This document shows, one piece after another, positions 16,437 through 24,019 of a stretch of DNA of 42,854 bases. Under the pieces are notes generated by a model that saw nothing but the letters and a program-made list of their open reading frames with translations, did not search any database and was not told the origin of the DNA. The stretch comes from Bacteroidaceae bacterium (GTDB lineage Bacteria; Bacteroidota; Bacteroidia; Bacteroidales; Bacteroidaceae). The stretch is from positions 1-42,854 of the forward strand of contig CAAGLF010000021.1 in the NCBI GenBank assembly GCA_900770705.1. The letters are read 5' to 3'. Made by a program: the position numbers and the translations under genes. Within the stretch, counting starts at the first letter, position 1, and each line of letters starts with the position of its first letter.

Positions 16437-17371
16437 ATGCAAACCATCACCCTCGAAGCCGGCCGGGCCATCAGTCTCATACGCGTACTGGCTATGTCTT
16501 CCATTGTCACCTGCCACTTTCTGCAAGCCCACAACAACCGTTGGGCCTGGGTATTGAACGTAGGCGTGCAAGTCTTCCTCGTACTCAGCGGCTACCTCTA
16601 CGGCCATAAACACGTCAGCAACTGGCGAAGCTGGTGCAAGGCCAGGCTGCTGAAGCTCTACCTTCCCTTCATCCTCTTCGCCCTCACAGCGCTGACCTGC
16701 ATAGACCTCTTCACCGAGACATCTGTCACTTACAAGAACTACGCCGCATACATATTTGATGTACAAGGAATTACGGGGGGGTAAACGGATTGGGTCACCT
16801 ATGGTTTATGACCGCCATTGCCCTCTGTTATGCCACTACTCCCCTGCTACAGTATCTGCAAAGATGGAACGGCTGGCTGCTTATAGCCCTTCTTTTGGCC
16901 GGCGTCTTTGAGTTTGTTTACCTTCGCTTCCTCCCCTTCCATTTCTCCTGGTTCTGGCTTTACAGCATCGGTTACTGCATAGCCGGCCTGTCTTCCCGCC
17001 ATCGTGCCCTGCTCTCCGCCCTGCTTGTCGCCGTGCTGCTCTGCCTATTGGCCCTGGTCAGCTGGAAGATTGTTCTGGACTACGACCACATGCTGAACCG
17101 CGTTCTCCACAACCTGACCGGCCTTGTCGTCTGCTCCGCAGGCATCCCCCTGCTCTCCCGTCTGCCCCTTCAGCGCCTTTCGGCCCTCGTCCAGCCCCTC
17201 GACCGGCTCAGCTATCCCGTCTACATCACCCATCAGGTATTTCTGCTTGGCCCCCTGGCCCGCACGGTTCCCTTCAGCCTTGCCGACATCCTCAGCATCC
17301 TGTGCCTGACAGCCGCCTCGGCCCTGCTGCTCGACTATGCCGCCGCCAAGTGCCGCCGATGGCTGGAGTAG
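16437..17371 (+). pseudogene. Acyltransferase 3 family membrane protein, frameshifted at a G7 tract
   Basis: Two frames make one protein. Codons from 16437 give an acyltransferase-3 N-terminus (ISLIRVLAMSSIVTCHFLQAHNN, then VGVQVFLVLSGYLYGHK), with the catalytic-type histidine in CHF, and stop at 16782-16784. The next frame continues with GHLWFMTAIALCY and further membrane helices to a basic end at 17371. Adding a single G to the seven-G run at 16775-16781 joins them as GITGGVNGLGHLWFMTAI, the expected family sequence, giving 311 residues with about ten membrane segments. Everything else is intact, so the break is recent, reversible by slippage, or a base-calling error. The family O-acetylates sugars or lipids at the membrane. 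The substrate is unknown. Confidence 0.85.
16775..16781 (+). repeat. G7 homopolymer at the frameshift point
   Basis: Seven G in a row, directly followed by TAA. Eight G would keep the acyltransferase in frame. Candidate slipped-strand phase-variation tract. Confidence 0.8.
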
Positions 17372-17450
17372 TCCCCTTCCGAAGTATAGAGAAGGGCCTT
17401 CGCCCGGGCTCGCCGGGACTGTTTCAGAAAGTCGGTGGGGACAGGGTATA

Positions 17451-17538
17451 ATCAAAATGGCATTTCGGTTGCGTCGAAATGCCATTTTGATTTGATAGAA
17501 ATGCCGTTTTGACTTCTTCAAAATGGCACTTTGTTTTT
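17451..17538. repeat. 22-base tandem array, core AAATGSCATTT
   Basis: Four units begin at 17451, 17473, 17495 and 17517, exactly 22 bases apart, and align without gaps. All share (C/A)(A/G)AAATG(G/C)C(A/G)(T/C)TT. The core AAATG-S-CATTT is an odd palindrome with G or C at its centre. Because units 1 and 2 carry opposite centres, they also form a perfect 17-bp inverted repeat (17451-17467 / 17475-17491, 7-base loop) that may end both converging transcripts (acyltransferase and ilvC). Confidence 0.85.
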
Positions 17539-17545
17539 AGGGATA

Positions 17546-18589
17546 TCAGTTATTTTCCGGACGGAGCTTGCGCACGGTCTCGCCGGTACGCCACATCTCG
17601 CTTTCGCGCAGGCTGCGGAGTTCCTCTTCGAGGTGGAGGCGATAGTCAGGCTGGGAGTTGCTGTCGATGGAGCGCTGTGCCTCTTCTCCTGTGGCTACGC
17701 TGTGATAGAGTTTTTGGCAGACGGGCTTGATGGCGTCGTGGAAGGGGGTCATCCAGTCGAGTGCGCCGCGCTGGGCAGTGGTGGAGCAGTTGGCGTACAT
17801 CCAGTCCATTCCGCGCTTGGCAACGAGAGGCATAAGGCTCTGCGTGAGTTCCTCCACGGTCTCGTTGAAGGCTTCCGAGGGGGTATGTCCGTTCTCGCGG
17901 AGCACTTCGTACTGTGCCAGGAACAGTCCCTGTATGGCACCCATCAGCGAACCGCGCTCTCCGGTGAGGTCGCTGACTGCTTCACGTTGGAACGAGGTTT
18001 CGAAGAGATAGCCCGAACCGATACCGATACCGAAGGCGAGCACTTTCTCCAGTGCGTGTCCGCTGGCGTCCTGGTGTACGGCATAGGAGGAGTTGAGTCC
18101 GCGTCCTTCGAGGAACATCGTGCGCAAGCTGGTGCCCGAACCCTTGGGGGCTACCATGATGACGTCGATGTCGGCAGGGGGAACTACGCCGCTGCGGTCG
18201 CTCCAGGTGATGGCAAAGCCGTGGGAGAAGTAGAGGGTCTTGCCGGCCGTGAGGTGCGGCTTGATGGTGGGCCAGAGCTGCATCTGGGCAGCGTCGGAGA
18301 GGAGCATACACACGATGGTGCCCCGCTGGGCGGCTTCTTCGAGGGAGAAGAGGGTCTCGCCCGGCTTCCATCCGTCGGCCACTGCCTTTTCATAGGTCTT
18401 GCCGGGGCGCTGACCTACGATGACGTTGAAGCCGTTGTCGCGGAGGTTGCAGGCCTGTCCGGGGCCCTGCACTCCGTAGCCGAGCACGGCGATGGTCTCG
18501 TTCTTCAGGATTTCACGTGCTTTTTCGAGGGGAAATTCCTCGCGGGTCATCACTTCTTCAACGACACCGCCAAAGTTCATTTTTGCCAT
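17546..18589 (-). CDS. ilvC: Ketol-acid reductoisomerase
   Basis: 347 residues, a class I enzyme. It converts 2-acetolactate (or acetohydroxybutyrate) with Mg2+ and NAD(P)H to dihydroxy acids for valine, leucine and isoleucine. Seen: the dinucleotide fold IAVLGYGVQGPGQA (about 33-46), the cofactor loop VGQRPGKTYEKA, SHGFAITWSD, VMVAPKGSGTSLR, and the knotted C-terminal domain with SDLTGERGSLMGAIQGLFLAQYEVLRENGHTPSEAFNETVEEL, including the metal-binding aspartate and glutamates. It is the last gene of the ilv operon and starts 44 bases after the thioesterase stop. Confidence 0.97.
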   Translation of the reverse strand: MAKMNFGGVVEEVMTREEFPLEKAREILKNETIAVLGYGVQGPGQACNLRDNGFNVIVGQRPGKTYEKAVADGWKPGETLFSLEEAAQRGTIVCMLLSDAAQMQLWPTIKPHLTAGKTLYFSHGFAITWSDRSGVVPPADIDVIMVAPKGSGTSLRTMFLEGRGLNSSYAVHQDASGHALEKVLAFGIGIGSGYLFETSFQREAVSDLTGERGSLMGAIQGLFLAQYEVLRENGHTPSEAFNETVEELTQSLMPLVAKRGMDWMYANCSTTAQRGALDWMTPFHDAIKPVCQKLYHSVATGEEAQRSIDSNSQPDYRLHLEEELRSLRESEMWRTGETVRKLRPENN

Positions 18590-18633
18590 TTTCCAATCGT
18601 TTTTATGGTTGATATTTTATTGTCTTTACTGGT

Positions 18634-19371
18634 TTACCGACTGATTTCCACGGCGGCCTTCACCACCACGATGTCAGGCTGTCCGTCGGGCTGTGCCTTT
18701 CTGATTTCCACCTGGCGTCGGCCCTCCCCCGGCTCGAGGTAGAGGGCGAGCCGATCTCCCAGATAACTCTCGGTGCAGTAGGCCATCTCTATCCTTTTCA
18801 CGCGGCCGCCCTGTGCCAGCGTTTCGCTGAAGAGGTCGAGCACCATCTCGACATAGCGGATGGAGTTGACGTGTCCGTTGATGTCCAGATCGGAGTAACG
18901 CGCGGTCAGTGTGTGGACAGGTTCGCCCTGCTTCACGCGGATTCTCCCGAAGGGTGCTATGGGCAGGGGCTGCCGGCCGGCCTCGGCTGCAATGCCGCTG
19001 CCGGGCAGCGAGGCGAGGTCTATGGGCTGGCGGCTGTCGATGTCGATGAGGGCCCAGACGCTGGTGGCGTAGCCGAATGCCTCGCCCCGGGGCGAGAGGA
19101 TGGAGAAGTGTCGGTCGGTGAACTGGCGGTAGACGCTGGCCACCCACGTGTCTACGCTGTAGTCCTGTCCGGTGCGGGGCATACTTTCCAGCTCGATGAC
19201 GAGCCTCGAGAGCACCCACGCGCGGTGGTTCTGCTCCACATCCTCGTAGCCAAAGCCCAGGGTGCCTGCATGCAGACTGGCACACCGTAGCAGATGGTTG
19301 CCAAGGAAGCGCCAGGAGAGGCGGCCGTTGTTGTCTTCCGAGAAGGGTTCTACTTTGAAGGGAAAGTTCAT
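18634..19371 (-). CDS. Acyl-ACP thioesterase
   Basis: 245 residues from the ATG at 19371, where the homologous sequence MNFPFKVEPFSEDNNGRLSWR begins; an upstream in-frame extension has no family sequence. It has two hot-dog halves of the FatA/FatB type (PF01643): WVLSRLVIELESMPRTGQDYSVDTWV in the first, and the catalytic block DLDINGHVNSIRYVEM, with its Asp, Asn and His, in the second. It should release free fatty acids from acyl carrier protein in the cytoplasm. Its place between ilvN and ilvC recurs, as I recall, in Bacteroidales; a link to branched-chain fatty acids primed by valine, leucine or isoleucine skeletons is an attractive inference, not shown here. Confidence 0.92.
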   Translation of the reverse strand: MNFPFKVEPFSEDNNGRLSWRFLGNHLLRCASLHAGTLGFGYEDVEQNHRAWVLSRLVIELESMPRTGQDYSVDTWVASVYRQFTDRHFSILSPRGEAFGYATSVWALIDIDSRQPIDLASLPGSGIAAEAGRQPLPIAPFGRIRVKQGEPVHTLTARYSDLDINGHVNSIRYVEMVLDLFSETLAQGGRVKRIEMAYCTESYLGDRLALYLEPGEGRRQVEIRKAQPDGQPDIVVVKAAVEISR

Positions 19372-19461
19372 TGCTGTTGGTTTTAGGTTCTGTAGATGGG
19401 GGAATGCAGCCTGAGGCCCCGGGAGGGGCAGGTGCGTCACAGGGCAAGCGCCGGTCGCCTT

Positions 19462-20007
19462 TCAGCGCAGCGTGCGCTCCGTCTCGCGCAGTTCCAGGTA
19501 TTCGCTGAGGGCTTCGCGGCGACTCTTGGTCACGGCTATGATGCCACTGCTCACGTATTGCAGCAGGCAGTCGTACTGCTTCAGGGCGCGGTAGAGGTCC
19601 TGTATCTCCCCAGGCAGGCCCTCCTTGCAGACAATGCTATAGGTGGGATTCACCTCCACTATCTTACTGTCGTACAAGCGGATGGCCTTGGATATATTCT
19701 TGTTTTCGAGCAGTTTGGCTGTAGCTATCTTATAGAGCGCCTGCTCCATCACGTAGATTTCGTCGGAGGTGAAGAACTGTGCCTGTATCACATCTATCTT
19801 CTTCTCTATCTGCTTGGTGACGGTGCGGATGGTGTCTTCGTCGGTGTTGCACGTGATGGTGTAGCGGTGCACCTTGTCGATGCCCGAAGGCGACACATTG
19901 AGGCTCTCGATGTTGAGTTGCCTCCGTGTGAAGACGTTTGTCACCTGGTTGAGCACACCGGCCAGGTTTTCCGAGAAGATGATCAGGGTATAGAGTTGGC
20001 TTTGCAT
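19462..20007 (-). CDS. ilvN: Acetolactate synthase small (regulatory) subunit
   Basis: 181 residues. The N-terminal ACT domain is clear: LYTLIIFSENLAGVLNQVTNVFTRRQLNIESLNVSPS, the valine-binding fold for feedback control of the large subunit. The second half (SKIVEVNPTYSIVCKEGLPGEIQDLYRALKQYDCLLQYVSSGIIAVTKSRREAL) matches the C-terminal domain of the longer IlvH-like subunits, so it is full length. It lies 56 bases downstream of ilvB and 90 bases upstream of the thioesterase gene. Confidence 0.95.
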   Translation of the reverse strand: MQSQLYTLIIFSENLAGVLNQVTNVFTRRQLNIESLNVSPSGIDKVHRYTITCNTDEDTIRTVTKQIEKKIDVIQAQFFTSDEIYVMEQALYKIATAKLLENKNISKAIRLYDSKIVEVNPTYSIVCKEGLPGEIQDLYRALKQYDCLLQYVSSGIIAVTKSRREALSEYLELRETERTLR

Positions 20008-20063
20008 TTCTTTTCAGTTAGGAGTTGGGATATCCGGGGGTGCCTGTGCCCCCGCCTGCCCTT

Positions 20064-21764
20064 TCAGACGTGCAGAATCATATCGTCCACATCGCTTCCC
20101 GGGCAGCACATTGGCAACACATTGTCTTCTTCCATCACGGCCACCTGCAAGAGGTAGGGCCCTGCTGTCTGCAACATATCGCCAATGGCGTCTTCGAGGC
20201 AGGCCCGTTCCGTCACTGTGCGGCAGGGTATTCCGTAGGCGTCGGCTATCTTTTCGTAGTCGGGGTTGAGCATGGGTGTAAACGAGTATCGCCTGCGGAA
20301 GAAGAGCTGTTGCCATTGCCTTACGTTGCCCAGATAGTTATTGTTCAGCAGGATGATCTTCACGGGGGCTTGCTGTTCCATGATGGTGCCGAGCTCCTCG
20401 ATGGTCATCTGCAGTCCACCGTCGCCGAGGAAGAGGCAGACGGTGCGTCCGGGTGCGCCGAAGGTGGCCCCGATTGCGGCCGGCAGGCCGTAGCCCATAG
20501 TGCCCATTCCGCCCGAGGTGACGATACTTCTTGGCAGCGAGTAGCGGAAGTATCGGGCGGCAAACATCTGGTTCTGGCCCACGTCGGTCACGAGTATGGC
20601 CTTGTCTTCGGTCAGTTCCGACACGCGGTGCACCACTTCGCCCATCCTCAGGGGTCCGCCGTCGGGGTGGATTTGCGGCGTTATCACCTCCGTTTCCTCC
20701 TGTTGTCGGTAGGGTTCGAAGGAGTCGAGCCATTCCTTGTGCTTCCTTTCCACCAGGAGTGCCGTCACCGCAGGCAGTGTTTCCTTGCAGTTTCCCAGCA
20801 CTGCCACGTCGACTTTCACGTTCTTGTCGATTTCGGATGGATCGATGTCGAAGTGTATTTTCCGCGCCTGTCGTGCATAGGTGGAGAGCTTGCCGGTAAT
20901 GCGGTCGTCGAATCGCATACCGATGGCTATCAGCAGGTCGCACTGTTGGGTCTGTTTGTTGGCAGCGAGACTGCCGTGCATGCCAAGCATGCCCACGTTT
21001 TGGGGATGTGCCGACGGCAATGCCGACAAGCCCAGCAAGGTACAGCCCGCAGCGGCGCCCGACTTTTCGAGGAAGTCGAGCAGTTCCTGCCGGGCCTCGC
21101 CCAGCTCTACGCCCTGTCCCACGAGTACGAGGGGCCGCTCTGCCCGGTTGATGAGGTCGGCCGCCTGCACCACTGCCATCCGGTCAGTCTTGGGCACGGG
21201 CACATAGCTGCGTATGAAGTCGATGTGTTGCGGCAGATAGGGAGCCCGCTCCAGCTGTGCGTTCTTGGCGAAGTCGAGCACCACAGGTCCGGGCCTGCCG
21301 CTGCGTGCTATGTAGAATGCGCGGCTCACGGCCCAGGCCACGTCGGCGGCCGAGCGTATCTGATAGGCCCATTTGCAGATGGGCTGTGTGATGTCCACGA
21401 GGTCGCACTCCTGAAAGGCGTCCGTGCCCAGCATAGCTGCGGGCACCTGGCCCATGATGACGACCATAGGTGTGCTGTCCACCATCGCGTCGGCAATGCC
21501 CGTTATGGTATTTGTGGCCCCGGGTCCGCTGGTGACGAGGCATACGCCCACCCTGCCGCTCACCCTGGCATAGCCCTCGGCTGCGTGTGCAGCGGCCTGC
21601 TCGTGGCGAACGAGTATGTGGTTCAGCCGGTCACGGTAGTCATACAATGCGTCGTAGACGGGCATAATGGCCCCGCCGGGGTAGCCGAAGATTGTCTGTA
21701 CTCCCTCGTCTATCAGGGAGCGCATAAGTATCTCGGCGCCTGTATATTCCTTGGTTTCTGGCAT
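20064..21764 (-). CDS. ilvB: Acetolactate synthase large (catalytic) subunit
   Basis: 566 residues, a thiamine-diphosphate enzyme that condenses pyruvate with pyruvate or 2-oxobutyrate. Seen: the N-terminal FGYPGGAIMPVYDAL; the activating glutamate in LVRHEQAAAHAAEGYAR; VCLVTSGPGATNTITGIADA; the FAD-linked central domain; and the cofactor motif GDGGLQMTIEEL ending in LLNNNYLG (the GDG...NN pattern). Domain order and length are complete. It starts 24 bases after ilvD stops, which supports translational linkage. Confidence 0.97.
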   Translation of the reverse strand: MPETKEYTGAEILMRSLIDEGVQTIFGYPGGAIMPVYDALYDYRDRLNHILVRHEQAAAHAAEGYARVSGRVGVCLVTSGPGATNTITGIADAMVDSTPMVVIMGQVPAAMLGTDAFQECDLVDITQPICKWAYQIRSAADVAWAVSRAFYIARSGRPGPVVLDFAKNAQLERAPYLPQHIDFIRSYVPVPKTDRMAVVQAADLINRAERPLVLVGQGVELGEARQELLDFLEKSGAAAGCTLLGLSALPSAHPQNVGMLGMHGSLAANKQTQQCDLLIAIGMRFDDRITGKLSTYARQARKIHFDIDPSEIDKNVKVDVAVLGNCKETLPAVTALLVERKHKEWLDSFEPYRQQEETEVITPQIHPDGGPLRMGEVVHRVSELTEDKAILVTDVGQNQMFAARYFRYSLPRSIVTSGGMGTMGYGLPAAIGATFGAPGRTVCLFLGDGGLQMTIEELGTIMEQQAPVKIILLNNNYLGNVRQWQQLFFRRRYSFTPMLNPDYEKIADAYGIPCRTVTERACLEDAIGDMLQTAGPYLLQVAVMEEDNVLPMCCPGSDVDDMILHV

Positions 21765-21788
21765 AGTTTTCTGTGTATGAGGGGAGCG

Positions 21789-23594
21789 TTAGTCCTCCGT
21801 TACGATCCGCACGCCGCCTTTGTCTGCGCTGCTCACCATCGAAGCATAGGCGCGCAGGGCCTTGGACACCTTGCGGTTGCGCTGCAAGGGGCGCATGGGC
21901 CGTGCCGCGAGTTCCTCGGGCGTGAGGCGCACGGAGATGGTGCGTGCGGGAATGTCGATGTCTATGATGTCGCCGTCGAGCAGCTTGCCGATGTTGCCTC
22001 CTGCTGCGGCTTCGGGCGACACGTGGCCGATACTGAGGCCGCTTGTGCCGCCGCTGAACCTGCCGTCGGTGATGAGTGCGCAGGCCTTGCCCAGGCGGCG
22101 GCTCTTGAGGTAGGAGGTGGGATAGAGCATTTCCTGCATGCCCGGGCCTCCCTTCGGCCCTTCGTGGGTGATGACCACCACGTCGCCGGCCTGTACTTCT
22201 CCGCCCAGTATGCCTTCGCAGGCGGCTTCCTGGGAGTCGTAGACGCGGGCAGGGCCGCTGAAGCGCAGGATGCTCTCGTCTACTCCTGCCGTCTTCACCA
22301 CGCAACCGTCCTCGGCCAGGTTGCCGAAGAGTACGGCCAGTCCCCCGTCTTTCGAGTAGGCGTGGGCCACGTCGCGAATGCAGCCGTTGCTGCGGTCGGT
22401 GTCGAGCGAGGGCCAGCGTTCCTGCTGGCTGCCCATACGGGTGGAGAATTTTCCGCCCGGTGCGCTGTAGTATATCTGTGTGCAGGGGTCGGGGGTGAGG
22501 GTGGTGATGCTGTACTTTTCCACGGCCTCTCCCAGCGTCAGGCCGTCTGTGCGGCCGGCAGTGAGGTCGAGCAGGCCTGCTTTGGCGAGTTCTCCCAGTA
22601 TGCCCAGCACTCCTCCTGCCCTGCCACACTCCTGAACGGAGTATCTGGCCGTGTTCGGCGCCAGCTTGCAGAGGCACGGCACGCGGCGGCTCAGGGCATC
22701 GATGTCGGCCATGCGGAAGTCCACGCCTGCCTCCTGTGCCACTGCCAGCAGGTGGAGCACGGTGTTGGTGCTGCCGCCCATGGCGATGTCGAGCGACATG
22801 GCGTTCAGGAAGCTCTGCCTGGTGCATACCTGGAGGGGGAGCACGCTGTCGTCGCCCTCTTCGTAGTAGCGGCGTGCATTCTCCACTACCTGGCGGGCGG
22901 CCTGGCGGAAGAGTTCGCGGCGGTTCGCGTGCGTGGCCAGTATGGTACCGTTGCCGGGGAGTGAAAGGCCGAGTGCTTCCGTCAGACAGTTCATCGAGTT
23001 TGCGGTGAACATGCCCGAGCAGGAGCCGCATCCGGGGCAGGCCCTGTTCTCCACCTCGGCCAGTTCTTCGGCCGAAACGGAGGAGTCGCCGCCCTTCACC
23101 ATGGCGGTAATGAGGTCGATGTTCTCCCCCCTGAGGCGTCCTGCCTCCATCGGTCCGCCGCTGACGAACACGGTGGGGATGTTCAGCCGCATGGCCGCCA
23201 TCAGCATGCCCGGGGTCACCTTGTCGCAGTTCGAGATGCACACCAGTGCGTCCGCCTTGTGCGCATTGGCCATATACTCCACGGAGTCGGCGATGATTTC
23301 CCGCGAAGGCAGGGAGTAGAGCATACCGTCGTGGCCCATGGCTATGCCGTCGTCGATGGCGATGGTGTTGAACTCGGCCGCATAGCAACCCAGCGCTTCC
23401 ACCTCCTGCTTCACCAGCTGGCCCACCTCGTGGAGGTGGGTATGGCCGGGTACAAACTGTGTAAACGAATTGGCTATGGCCACGATGGGCTTACCCATCT
23501 GCTCTCTCTTCATTCCTGCAGCCACCCAAAGAGCCCGGGCGCCTGCCATCCGTCGTCCCTCGAGGGTCTGGCTGCTGCGCAGTGCGTGTTTCAT
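21789..23594 (-). CDS. ilvD: Dihydroxy-acid dehydratase
   Basis: 601 residues from the ATG at 23594 (MKHALRSSQTLEGRRMAGARALW); an upstream in-frame TTG gives a Pro/Arg-rich extension unlike the family. It dehydrates dihydroxy acids to the 2-keto acids of valine and isoleucine. Iron-sulphur ligands fit CISNCDKVTPGM (Cys123) and CPGCGSCSGMFTANSMNCL (Cys192); IDDGIAMGHDGM (Asp81) binds magnesium; DGRFSGGTSGLSIGH near the C-terminus holds the active-site serine. It is the first gene of the ilv operon, behind a promoter and a leader of roughly 160 bases. Confidence 0.97.
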   Translation of the reverse strand: MKHALRSSQTLEGRRMAGARALWVAAGMKREQMGKPIVAIANSFTQFVPGHTHLHEVGQLVKQEVEALGCYAAEFNTIAIDDGIAMGHDGMLYSLPSREIIADSVEYMANAHKADALVCISNCDKVTPGMLMAAMRLNIPTVFVSGGPMEAGRLRGENIDLITAMVKGGDSSVSAEELAEVENRACPGCGSCSGMFTANSMNCLTEALGLSLPGNGTILATHANRRELFRQAARQVVENARRYYEEGDDSVLPLQVCTRQSFLNAMSLDIAMGGSTNTVLHLLAVAQEAGVDFRMADIDALSRRVPCLCKLAPNTARYSVQECGRAGGVLGILGELAKAGLLDLTAGRTDGLTLGEAVEKYSITTLTPDPCTQIYYSAPGGKFSTRMGSQQERWPSLDTDRSNGCIRDVAHAYSKDGGLAVLFGNLAEDGCVVKTAGVDESILRFSGPARVYDSQEAACEGILGGEVQAGDVVVITHEGPKGGPGMQEMLYPTSYLKSRRLGKACALITDGRFSGGTSGLSIGHVSPEAAAGGNIGKLLDGDIIDIDIPARTISVRLTPEELAARPMRPLQRNRKVSKALRAYASMVSSADKGGVRIVTED

Positions 23595-23752
23595 AAGTCG
23601 TCGTGTCAGGTTCGGGCGGTGGCCGACAATGCCTGCACCGGCCGTACGTCGAGGCGTTGCCTCCGGCCGTGAGTTTAGCAAGTCTCCGCCGGCATTCTGC
23701 GGTCCGGCGCCCGGTGGATAGATTGGGAAGCGTCAGTCTTCCCGTCGATGTA
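23595..23752 (-). other. Leader of the ilv operon, possibly structured
   Basis: Roughly 160 bases separate the inferred transcription start from the ilvD ATG. On the minus strand it can form GGGAAG/CTTCCC (23743-23738 with 23730-23725), then a compound stem made of two CGGCCG copies (23669-23664 and 23644-23639) around a GAGGC/GCCTC hairpin (23663-23651). A six-codon frame (MPAETC) lies between them and has no Ile, Val or Leu codons, so it is not a classical leader-peptide attenuator. A regulatory role is only possible. Confidence 0.35.
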
Positions 23753-23758
23753 CAAGCG

Positions 23759-23789
23759 CAAAAGTAAGCATTTCCCTTTAATAAACAAA
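23759..23789 (-). promoter_or_regulatory. Promoter of the ilv operon
   Basis: Minus strand TACTTTTG (23766-23759) with TTTG at 23789-23786, 19 bases apart, in an A/T-rich setting. The only strong match ahead of ilvD. Confidence 0.8.
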
Positions 23790-23894
23790 CATTTTATCAT
23801 CATAAATGCAGATTTATGCGTATTTTTGATTTTCTCCGGTGCGAAGCGCGGACCGCGCTGGTCCGCGTCGGTGGCACCGTCGGCCGTCGCTGCC

Positions 23895-23983
23895 GCCGAA
23901 ACCGGGCCCCACCGTTGGCGACAATGGGCCCCATCACAGACGAAACCGGGCCCCACCTTTCGCCAAGGTGGGGCCCGGTTTCG
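23895..23983. repeat. 22-base tandem array, core TGGGSCCCA, with terminal hairpin
   Basis: Three direct units at 23895, 23917 and 23939, exactly 22 bases each, of form G(C/G)CGA(A/C)A(A/C)yGGGCCCCAyC. The last unit is followed by an inverted copy, making a perfect 19-bp inverted repeat CGAAACCGGGCCCCACCTT (23941-23959) with 23965-23983 and a 5-base loop. It lies 36 bases beyond the stop of the last pilus gene and may end that transcript. Confidence 0.85.
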
Positions 23984-24019
23984 GGCAGGGCTGCGCCCGG
24001 GGATGGCTGTGCCTATGGC

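Noticed and set aside
16775..16784. Programmed ribosomal frameshift at the G7 tract
   Set aside because: Possible in principle, but the run is followed directly by TAA with no evident stimulating stem, and enzymes of this family are not known to need frameshifting. Slippage or sequence error is simpler.
20025..22964. A 979-codon open frame on the plus strand opposite ilvB and ilvD
   Set aside because: It mirrors two certain genes; GC-rich, C- or G-ending codons suppress stops on the opposite strand. The translation shows no family pattern.
23595..23752. Leader-peptide attenuator for ilv genes
   Set aside because: The only leader frame, MPAETC, has no isoleucine, leucine or valine codons.
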